Below are positions 16,287 through 24,867 of a stretch of DNA of 64,000 nucleotides, in pieces (within the stretch, counting starts at the first letter, position 1; each line of letters starts with the position of its first letter). The notes beneath the pieces were generated by a model. That model saw only the letters and a program-made list of their open reading frames with translations. It had not been told where the DNA came from and searched no databases. The DNA lies in the NCBI GenBank assembly GCA_963802915.1, contig CAWDKQ010000008.1, positions 1,054,001 through 1,118,000 on the forward strand. The letters run 5' to 3'. Made by a program: the position numbers and the translations under genes. This DNA is from JAICMB01 sp963802915. Lineage in GTDB: Bacteria; Acidobacteriota; Terriglobia; Bryobacterales; Bryobacteraceae.

Positions 16287-18009
16287 GTTGTAACTCCAGT
16301 GGCGCGGCAGGAAGGCGCAGCAGGAACTCGGCCCCCTGCATCGGTTCGCTGTGAAGGGCAATGGTTCCTCCGTGAGCCTCGACGATTTTCTTGACAAGGC
16401 TGAGTCCGAGACCGGTTCCATGCACCTGATCATGCACGGCGCGCCGGCCGCGGAAGAAGGGATCGAAAATGTGTTTTTGCTCTTCGGGAGGAATGCCGGG
16501 GCCTTTGTCGGCGACGCGGATTTCGATCATGGCTCCATTGCGATCAGCGGATCGCGCGGCGGAAATACAGATCCAACTGCTTGCACCGGTGCCGTATTTG
16601 ACGGCGTTGTCGACCAGATTCTGGATCGCGTATTTCAGGGCCAGCTCGTCGGCGAGAACTACGGGCAGGCCAGGCTCGATGTGCTTCTCTACGACGAGGC
16701 CGGACGCATCGAGGGCGACGCCGCTGGATCGAAGCCCTTCTTCAATGAGAGTTTCGACCGCGACGGGCTCACGCTCGCGAATCACGTGGCCGGCTCGGGT
16801 TCCCGCGAAGCGAAGAACCTGTTCCACGAGAGCTCCCAGTTTTTCGCTTTCGTCCTGAATCAGTTTGCCATAGCGCTCGACCTGCTCGGGACGATTGGCG
16901 AGCTTGCCGCGCAGGTTGAATGCGGCGGTTCGGATGACGGTGAGCGGAGTCCGTAATTCGTGCGACACGCCGGCGACGAAATTCATCTGAGTTTCGGCGA
17001 GCTGCTGGGCGCGGCGCGAGAAGCGCAGGAGCGTCCCGACGGTGGCGACGATCAGCAATAATACCCCGAGCGACGTGGCGAGGTTTTGGAATCGTGCGCG
17101 AGAGACAACCGCTTCGAGAGAGCCAGCTTGGTGACGGACCAGCAGTCTCCAGCGGCTCTGGCCTCCGGGTCCACCAGGTCCACCGGGGGGTGGTTCGAGT
17201 CCTCTTGCGAATGGCGGACCTGGGAATCCCATTTCGGGTCGTGGACCTTCGGGCGGCGGGGGCCCCGGATGAAATCCTCGAAAGAACTCGCCACGCGGTC
17301 TCATAATCGAACCGTAGTTGATATCGAATAACGGGATCGAGGCATCCGCGGAATTGCCGATATGGGCGGGAGTGGGTCCGGTTTCGAAGATGACCTTGGA
17401 GGGATCGCGGCCGTCAATGACTTCGGCCTGATAATCCAGTTTGCCTCCAGTGGCTAAATAGCGGTGGAGTAACTCGGGGATTAATGAGCTACGAACGTAA
17501 TCTAAGTTGATTTCTAACAGGAGCCATCCCGCAGGCACTCCCTCACGGCCGTGGTTCCGAAAGTCAGGATGCGGGAGGGCGATGAGGTTATCCCACGAGG
17601 AACTCCACTCGGGAGGCCACGACGCGGGCTCGAACTGAGCGGTTGTGGGATTCAGAATCGAGAGATCCATGCCGTTGCGGCCGGGAATCGCTAAAGCTAT
17701 GCGGCTGAAGATGTGGTCGTGAGATTGTTTCCACTGCACATAGCGATCGGAGTAGGCTTTCCCTTTACCTAAGGCGTCGATTTCCTGCTCGCTGGGTAAG
17801 AGACTAGCGCAGGCATTCGTGATCTCTCCATTGAATTCGCGGCTGAGATGGCTTAGTTCGGTTTGCAGTTGCTGCTGGAGACGTTCGCGTTCCGCAAGAC
17901 TGACTTCGGTAATCCAGTGGTTTTGGAGGAGCGCCAGGACACCGCACAATACGGCCAATATTCCCACGGAAATCCATGAGAGCCACGCGCGCTTCTTTAA
18001 CGTGTCCAT
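16261..18009 (-). CDS. Membrane sensor histidine kinase (CpxA/BaeS-like)
   Basis: A 582-residue kinase if read from ATG 18009. It has a membrane helix at about residues 7-27, a large periplasmic sensor region to about residue 300, and a second helix (LGVLLLIVATVGTLL). The HisKA box reads VAGVSHELRTPLTVI, the N box NLVDNAVKYG, then VADKGPGIPPEE and GTGLGLSLVKK. The end of the sensor is rich in Pro/Gly (GLEPPPGGPGGPGGQ), like the tail of the Spy-like protein at 20732. The frame is open to 18042, but a TATAAT box at 18024-18019 lies 9 bases before ATG 18009, making that start more likely. A direct-repeat box sits at 18071-18086. Confidence 0.92.
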   Translation of the reverse strand: MDTLKKRAWLSWISVGILAVLCGVLALLQNHWITEVSLAERERLQQQLQTELSHLSREFNGEITNACASLLPSEQEIDALGKGKAYSDRYVQWKQSHDHIFSRIALAIPGRNGMDLSILNPTTAQFEPASWPPEWSSSWDNLIALPHPDFRNHGREGVPAGWLLLEINLDYVRSSLIPELLHRYLATGGKLDYQAEVIDGRDPSKVIFETGPTPAHIGNSADASIPLFDINYGSIMRPRGEFFRGFHPGPPPPEGPRPEMGFPGPPFARGLEPPPGGPGGPGGQSRWRLLVRHQAGSLEAVVSRARFQNLATSLGVLLLIVATVGTLLRFSRRAQQLAETQMNFVAGVSHELRTPLTVIRTAAFNLRGKLANRPEQVERYGKLIQDESEKLGALVEQVLRFAGTRAGHVIREREPVAVETLIEEGLRSSGVALDASGLVVEKHIEPGLPVVLADELALKYAIQNLVDNAVKYGTGASSWICISAARSADRNGAMIEIRVADKGPGIPPEEQKHIFDPFFRGRRAVHDQVHGTGLGLSLVKKIVEAHGGTIALHSEPMQGAEFLLRLPAAPLELQHEFAHPVG

Positions 18010-18018
18010 GTACGGCGA

Positions 18019-18047
18019 ATTATAACGGCGTCTTTGTTCCATGGTAA
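18019..18047 (-). promoter_or_regulatory. Promoter of the kinase/regulator operon
   Basis: TTACCA (18047-18042) and TATAAT (18024-18019) are 17 bases apart on the minus strand. Only 9 bases separate the -10 box from ATG 18009, so the transcript would have almost no leader. Confidence 0.6.
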
Positions 18048-18070
18048 CCGGGATGCGCGGTGTCGAAGTT

Positions 18071-18086
18071 GTAAAGGAGTGTTAAG
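18071..18086. promoter_or_regulatory. CpxR-box-like direct repeat, site 1
   Basis: GTAAAG-GAGT-GTTAAG on the plus strand: two half-sites 10 bases apart, 62 bases before the kinase start at 18009. It partly overlaps the end of the secretin gene. It matches the sites at 20621 and 21270. Confidence 0.6.
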
Positions 18087-20244
18087 GTTGCGAGCTGATG
18101 GTCACTGTCACGGGCGGACCTGACGCAGTGCCGACTTTGCAGGTTCCGTTTCCGATTGCGACGAAGGTCAGAGTTGCCAGGAATGATTGCGGTTGGCCGG
18201 AGATGACTGCTTCACCGGTGTCGTTGCGTATGCTTACGTCGAACTTCGAGGTTTGATCGGCGGGAGTGATTTTTTCGAGACGTAGTAGCGCCGGATCCCA
18301 GGTCAGGTTAAAGGGCGAAGCTTCGATTTTGCTGTGAAGGATGATGTCGAATTTGCCGCCGGGATGGGTTGTTATCGCCGAGGGCTCGAAAGCTCTTTCG
18401 GAGACATGCACGGTTGGAGGGGCTTCCGGGGCGACTTCTTCGGGAGCATAGTTGACCTTAATTACCTGCTCGGTCCCGGCCGCAACCTCATCGAGGGCGC
18501 TGGCGGGAACGTCCGAGGTACGCAAGACATGAGGGATGAGCGCTATCATCAGCTCACCTTGCTCGCGGTCCGTGGCGTTGTTGCTGCTGAGGGCCTTGCC
18601 AAGGATCGGGATGTTTACGAGTCCGGGAATGCCGGACAAAGTCTTCGTGTTTTGGAGCTGAGTGAGCCCGCCGAGAAGGTTCACTTCGCCACTACGCATG
18701 CGGACATCGGCGTCGTCCTTGCGCTGCGAGATTACAGGCTGCGAAATTCCTCCGATATCGACATATTTACTTACACTCGATATTTCTACCGAGACATGCA
18801 TGGATACTTCTCCGTCACCGTGGACGTGCGGAGTTAGTTCGACATTTACTCCGACTTCGGCGAAATTGAACTGCGTACTAACAAGCGGACTTACGGTACT
18901 GGTACCCACGGTGCCTGTCTGATAACTGCCAGTTGCATAGGGGACTTTGTCGCCTATCTTGAGAACTACTTTTTGGCCGTCGGAAGCACGGACTTGCGGG
19001 GATTGCAGGATGTGGGTGGTGCTATCGGACATGATGGCTTCAAGAAGCGCGCCGGGCAGGGAGATGGAGAAGTCGCTGAAACCGACTTTTCCTATTTGGC
19101 CCACTGAGATTGTTGAGGAGGTGGTTGTGGATGAGCTGCTGCTCGAGCTTGCTGGCGTGGTGCTGATGGAGGATCGTGGCGTGAATGTTAGTGGCAGGCC
19201 TAAACCTGCGCCTCCGGAACTGGTTACGAGGCCGGAGGCGAGCGTCTTGGTACGGCTGCTGTTCACTTCCATTACTACGATATCTACGAGAACTTCGGCT
19301 CTTTGGCGGTCGAGATCGTGGAACAGCTTTGCAGCAAGGGCGACTTGATCGCACGTTCCGCGCGCGATTACCGCGTACTGGGCGTTGTCGACGAACATGC
19401 GGCGAATGTCGGTGGCGGAGCGAACGGCGTTGACGACTTCCTGAAATTCCTGAACCGTGGTCATGTTGCGCAGGTAGAACACTTTGAGCACCTGGTCTTC
19501 GTAATCGTGACGCTTGGCCGTGGTGTCGTCAGTGATGAAGATGGTGTTGCCGGTCACCGGTTTCCAATACGTTTTCGTGATCAACCCGATATAGTCGAGA
19601 GCTTCCTGGAGCGTGGCGTTGTTGATGTCGACGTTCGCGTTGTGTTGAGATTGCTGGAGCTGCGGGTCGAAGATCACATTCACGCCTGCTAGTTTGCTGA
19701 CTGTCTCGTAGAGCACCTTCACCGGCTGATTGTTCATTTTGAGAGTGGCGATGCGATTGAGAATGGGTTTCAGTTCGGGGGCGGGGAGCATCGACTCGAA
19801 TTTGCGCGCTTCTCTCTTCTGTTCTATTTGCGCCGCGGAGAGATTCGCTTCATCGGCGGGGACTTTGCCGGACTTATTGCGCAGAATCATCTCCTGCGTG
19901 CGTTGCTTTTCCTCGACTGCGAGCAGGTTCGAAGGGTCCAGCGTGAAGGCGCGCTGGAATTCCGAGACGGCGGCCTCGAGTTGTCCTTTCTCGCGAGCTT
20001 CCTGGCCGGCTTTGATGTGTAACTGACTCGCCTGGACACGGACGCGGCGTTCGCCCATGGCGTAGGAGGGATTGCCAGGGTCGAGACGCGCCGCCTGGGA
20101 GTATAAATCCGCCGCACGCTCGTAATCTTTTTGCTCTTCGGCGCTCTGCGCTTGTTTCCAGAACTTCTCGGCTTTCGACGTGCGGGCGGATGCGCAACAT
20201 ATTGTCAGTAACAAGACGGCGAGGTACAACGAAAAGCGAGACAA
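18082..20244 (-). CDS. TPR-secretin-cohesin protein (GspD/PilQ-like)
   Basis: A 720-residue exported protein. After the signal peptide (about 1-20), TPR units fill residues 22-120. A short N-domain follows (VKVLYETVSKLAGVNVIFDP; ATLQEALDYIGLITKTYWKP), then a NolW-like domain and the secretin core (QLQNTKTLSGIPGLVNIPILGKAL). The last 110 residues resemble a cohesin domain (AFEPSAITTHPGGKFDIIL). It probably forms an outer-membrane channel related to type II secretion or type IV pili, but no other pil or gsp genes are in view. The start is TTG, with AAAGGA 8 bases upstream. A single GTAAAG half-site lies at 20283-20288. Confidence 0.88.
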   Translation of the reverse strand: MSRFSLYLAVLLLTICCASARTSKAEKFWKQAQSAEEQKDYERAADLYSQAARLDPGNPSYAMGERRVRVQASQLHIKAGQEAREKGQLEAAVSEFQRAFTLDPSNLLAVEEKQRTQEMILRNKSGKVPADEANLSAAQIEQKREARKFESMLPAPELKPILNRIATLKMNNQPVKVLYETVSKLAGVNVIFDPQLQQSQHNANVDINNATLQEALDYIGLITKTYWKPVTGNTIFITDDTTAKRHDYEDQVLKVFYLRNMTTVQEFQEVVNAVRSATDIRRMFVDNAQYAVIARGTCDQVALAAKLFHDLDRQRAEVLVDIVVMEVNSSRTKTLASGLVTSSGGAGLGLPLTFTPRSSISTTPASSSSSSSTTTSSTISVGQIGKVGFSDFSISLPGALLEAIMSDSTTHILQSPQVRASDGQKVVLKIGDKVPYATGSYQTGTVGTSTVSPLVSTQFNFAEVGVNVELTPHVHGDGEVSMHVSVEISSVSKYVDIGGISQPVISQRKDDADVRMRSGEVNLLGGLTQLQNTKTLSGIPGLVNIPILGKALSSNNATDREQGELMIALIPHVLRTSDVPASALDEVAAGTEQVIKVNYAPEEVAPEAPPTVHVSERAFEPSAITTHPGGKFDIILHSKIEASPFNLTWDPALLRLEKITPADQTSKFDVSIRNDTGEAVISGQPQSFLATLTFVAIGNGTCKVGTASGPPVTVTISSQP

Positions 20245-20303
20245 TGAGATCCTTTCTGTTGAAGACCGCTCCTCCCCGGACCGTAAAGTAATGGTGGCGA
20301 TTT

Positions 20304-20333
20304 CCCCTCGCTTACGCTCAGGGTTCCGCAGCG
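20304..20333. repeat. REP-like element, copy 1
   Basis: Begins CCCCTCGCTTACGCTC and continues AGGGTTCCGCA. It aligns with 31364-31393 at about 24 of 30 positions. A second GGGGTTCCG follows at 20342-20350. It lies in the 154-base gap between the secretin and DUF2934 genes. Confidence 0.5.
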
Positions 20334-20362
20334 CGCCGCCCGGGGTTCCGTAGATCCGAGAT

Positions 20363-20388
20363 AAGGAGCGCCCGCGAGGACGCTCCTT
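20363..20388 (-). terminator. Hairpin after the DUF2934 gene
   Basis: AAGGAGCG (20363-20370) and CGCTCCTT (20381-20388) pair around a 10-base loop. It follows the DUF2934 stop on the minus strand. The T-tract is weak, so termination may be partial. Confidence 0.45.
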
Positions 20389-20398
20389 TCAGTGAGGC

Positions 20399-20557
20399 TT
20401 ACTGCGTTGCTTCTTCGTTTCGGTTTCTCAGGAGGCGTTCCGCTTCGAGCCAGTCTTCTACCGGGGACCCGCCTTCACCGCCGCGCTGTTCCCAGAGTTC
20501 GTATGCGATGGAAGCGATGTCGTCCAGTGTGTATCCGTTGTCGTTTATTTCAGTCAT
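20399..20557 (-). CDS. DUF2934 small protein
   Basis: A 52-residue protein, MTEINDNGYTLDDIASIAYE at the start, then LWEQRGGEGGSPVEDWLEAE. The pattern I-A-x-x-A-Y-E-L-W followed by a GSPVEDW-xx-AE helix is the DUF2934 signature, and the length is normal for the family. Its function is not known. GAAGG just upstream serves as a ribosome-binding site. A direct-repeat box of the CpxR type lies 64 bases before the start, so the adjacent two-component system probably controls it. A terminator-like hairpin follows. Confidence 0.85.
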   Translation of the reverse strand: MTEINDNGYTLDDIASIAYELWEQRGGEGGSPVEDWLEAERLLRNRNEEATQ

Positions 20558-20620
20558 TGAGTGTGTCACCTTCTATCAGTCATGACGAGTGAGATCACCT
20601 TGGCGCGGGATGGATAAAGC

Positions 20621-20636
20621 GTAAAGAAGTATTAAG
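20621..20636. promoter_or_regulatory. CpxR-box-like direct repeat, site 2
   Basis: GTAAAG-AAGT-ATTAAG, half-sites 10 bases apart, 64 bases before the DUF2934 start at 20557. 13 or more of 16 bases match site 1, in the same orientation relative to the gene. Confidence 0.6.
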
Positions 20637-20650
20637 CCAAAAATGAAAAG

Positions 20651-20679
20651 AGCCGGCGCGCGTGGGTTACGCGCCGGCT
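20651..20679 (-). terminator. Rho-independent terminator of the Spy-like gene
   Basis: AGCCGGCGCG (20651-20660) and CGCGCCGGCT (20670-20679) form a perfect 10-base stem with a 9-base loop. On the minus strand it is followed by CTCTTTTCATTTTTGG, a T-rich run. It stands about 50 bases after the stop at 20732. Confidence 0.8.
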
Positions 20680-20731
20680 ATGAGGGTGCATCTTAGTGGA
20701 AGGATGGTTTTAATGAAGCTGCTGGCAGAGT

Positions 20732-21202
20732 TTATTGGGGTGGTGGAGGACCTCCAGGACCGAAGCCGCCCGGACCGCCGGGGCCATGGGGCATGGAATC
20801 GTACGTGGTCTGCTGCGTTGACGTCAGAATCGCATAGAAGGCCGCTTGGGCTTTGGCGTTGATGCTGGTGAGCTGGCCTTCGAGCGTTCCGATGGACGCC
20901 GCAAGCTGATCGATGGTGGTGCTGTTATTGGCCTTAATGGCGGTCGCGAGAGAGTCCCTATTAGTTTGCAGACTGGTGTGGACGCTCTCAGCCGCGGTGG
21001 CGGCGTTCGTAAAAATCGTGGTGGCCTGAGTTTGTTGTGTCGAGTTCAGAGTGAGAAGGGCTGTTAACTGAGCCACCTTCATTTGGACCATGGTCGCGGG
21101 ATCGGGGGGTGTGCCACCGTTGTCTCGCGGCCTGAATCCCTGAGCAAGAATGAGCGCGGCAGAGAGGGCGGCTACTGCCGCGAAGCGGATCACTTTCGTC
21201 AC
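20732..21202 (-). CDS. Spy/CpxP-like (LTXXQ-type) periplasmic protein
   Basis: A 156-residue exported protein with a signal peptide (VIRFAAVAALSAALILAQG). The mature part is an all-helical, Gln/Thr/Ala-rich region carrying LTLNSTQQTQ and ILTSTQQTTYD, which fit the two LTxxQ motifs of the Spy/CpxP family. The C-terminus is Gly/Pro-rich (GPGGPGGFGPGGPPPPQ). Spy and CpxP are periplasmic chaperone or stress proteins induced by CpxAR/BaeSR. Here a matching direct repeat is 68 bases upstream and the two-component genes are 2.7 kb away. The start is GTG, with AGGAGG about 12 bases before it. Confidence 0.75.
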   Translation of the reverse strand: MTKVIRFAAVAALSAALILAQGFRPRDNGGTPPDPATMVQMKVAQLTALLTLNSTQQTQATTIFTNAATAAESVHTSLQTNRDSLATAIKANNSTTIDQLAASIGTLEGQLTSINAKAQAAFYAILTSTQQTTYDSMPHGPGGPGGFGPGGPPPPQ

Positions 21203-21269
21203 TTTATAGTTTTTGAACCTCCTGCACTATTAAACGACGAAAGGGGGCGTTTTGTTGCCGCCGGAGCTG

Positions 21270-21285
21270 TTAAGTTGTGTTAAAC
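21270..21285. promoter_or_regulatory. CpxR-box-like direct repeat, site 3
   Basis: GTTAAG-TTGT-GTTAAA, half-sites 10 bases apart, 68 bases before the GTG of the Spy-like gene. A TTTAAT -10-like box is at 21234-21229 on the minus strand, placing the repeat upstream of the -35 region. Confidence 0.6.
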
Positions 21286-21303
21286 GTTCTAAGTTCTACG
21301 TTC

Positions 21304-22070
21304 CTAACCCGCGAAGGTGAAGCGCTCTCTTCTCTTCAGGCTGGCGCCGAGATAGTCTCGATTCATTCTTGCTATCGTTTCTATCTTGATTCCTTTCGGA
21401 CACACAGCTTCGCATTCTCCGATGTTGGTGCAGCTTCCGAAACCTTCGGCATTGTGCTGCACCACCATGCGTAAAGCTCGACGGTGGCGTTCGGGTTGTC
21501 CTTGCGGGAGCACTCCGAGGTGCGTGATTTTTGCGGATGTGAAAAGCGCGGCCGAGGCATTGGGACAGGCTGCTACGCAGGCCCCGCAACCGATGCAAGC
21601 CGCCGCGTCCATGGAAATGTCGGCGGCTTCCTTGGGCACCAGGATGACGTTGCCGTCTTGCGCGCTGCCTGTGGGGGCGGTGATGTAGCCGCCCTTTGAA
21701 ATGATGCGATCGAAGGCGCTGCGATCTACGACGAGATCTTTTATGATCGGGAAGGCCTTGGCTCGCCAGGGCTCGATGAAAACGTCCTGGCCATCTTTGA
21801 AGTGACGGAGCGTCAATTGGCAGACCGTAGTGGCCGGCAACGGGCCATGCGCGACGCCATTGATCATGAAACCGCACGATCCGCAGATGCCCTCACGGCA
21901 ATCGTGTTCGAACGCGACGGGCTCTTCGCCCTTCAGGATCAGCTCTTCGTTGAGCACGTCGAGCGCTTCCAGCATGGACATGTCCGGATTGAGAGCCCCC
22001 GCTTCATAACGGACTATGCGTCCTTTCTCAGCGGGGTTCTTCTGGCGCCAGATATGCAGGTTCAGTTTCA

Positions 22071-22071
<1 letters not shown>
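21304..22071 (-). CDS. sdhB: Succinate dehydrogenase/fumarate reductase iron-sulfur subunit
   Basis: A 255-residue subunit carrying all three clusters. The [2Fe-2S] ligands are in CREGICGSCGFMING, and the [4Fe-4S] and [3Fe-4S] ligands in CIGCGACVAACPNAS and CTNIGECEAVCPKG. It passes electrons from the flavoprotein to the membrane cytochrome b, linking the citric-acid cycle to quinone. The sequence type (long spacing, LHIWRQKNPAEKG at the start) resembles the non-classical B-type enzymes. The start shares a base with the sdhA stop, so translation is coupled. Confidence 0.96.
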
Positions 22072-23984
<1,913 letters not shown>

Positions 23985-23987
23985 TCT

Positions 23988-24677
23988 TTAATGAACCAGC
24001 CCCGTCATGACGGCGACGGGAATCGAAATATATCCTGCGGCAATAAGAATCGCGACCACGGCCGCCAGGCGCTTCAGCACTGGCGTATACCGCGGCTGAT
24101 GGAAACCAAGCGATTGAATCCAACTCCACAAGCCGTGGTAGAGATGCATGCACAACAATAAGATTGCAGCAATATAGACCAGCGCAACCGGAACGGATTG
24201 GAAAGCGCTCACGACGTTGTCGTACACGTCGCCTTCGCGGAATCCGGGATGCAGGGTTCCGGTGGTCAGATGCAGGATGTGATAGATCACGTAGGCGGCG
24301 ATAAACGGGCCGCTCCAATACATGGTCCGGGATGCAAAGTTCGAGCCGACGGCTCTTTTCTTCACGTATCCAATTGGCCTGGCCTCGAGTTTACGGACCC
24401 CAAGCTGCATGTACGCGAGGATATGCAGGCCGATCATTGCAATTAAGAAAATTCGCACTGCCCACAGCGCCGCCGGATACATATGAAGCAGGACGGCGTA
24501 GTGGTTGATGTCTTCGCGTCCGTTAGGAAGGAAAATCTGAAGATTCCCTATCAGGTGCCCGATCACGTATCCAAACAGGATGACTCCCGTGATCGCCATG
24601 ACTGCTTTTTTGCCTACGGTCGAGTTCCAGATCCCTGCGGACGCACGTCCGGACAGACCGATCGCGGATGCACTCAT
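23988..24677 (-). CDS. sdhC: Succinate dehydrogenase cytochrome b subunit
   Basis: A membrane protein of about 229 residues with five predicted helices. Histidines are placed as in dihaem B-type cytochromes: YVIGHLIGNL, AVLLHMYP, IGLHILAYM, YHILHLTTG, and CMHLYHGLW. It anchors SdhAB and reduces quinone. No sdhD is present, as expected for the single-subunit anchor type. The frame is open to 24704 (MRRIVILVYM...), but the ATG at 24677 (MSASAIGLSG) fits the family's start better. The divergent TonB receptor begins 190 bases away; a TATAAG-like box on the minus strand in that gap may be the sdh promoter. Confidence 0.92.
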   Translation of the reverse strand: MSASAIGLSGRASAGIWNSTVGKKAVMAITGVILFGYVIGHLIGNLQIFLPNGREDINHYAVLLHMYPAALWAVRIFLIAMIGLHILAYMQLGVRKLEARPIGYVKKRAVGSNFASRTMYWSGPFIAAYVIYHILHLTTGTLHPGFREGDVYDNVVSAFQSVPVALVYIAAILLLCMHLYHGLWSWIQSLGFHQPRYTPVLKRLAAVVAILIAAGYISIPVAVMTGLVH

Positions 24678-24867
24678 ATACACCAGGATAACAATCCGCC
24701 GCATAGGGACGGCTATTCTTTTGTTCGAACGTCACGCGGGCGGGGCACGAAAACGCTGAAAAAGCGCTGTCCGCTCATCGGTAATCTTAGCCCGCATACG
24801 GCATCTTATAGCCCGACTGTCGGAAAGAGCTAGGGCGCGGCGAGCCGCTCACCGACACTGATCGAAG

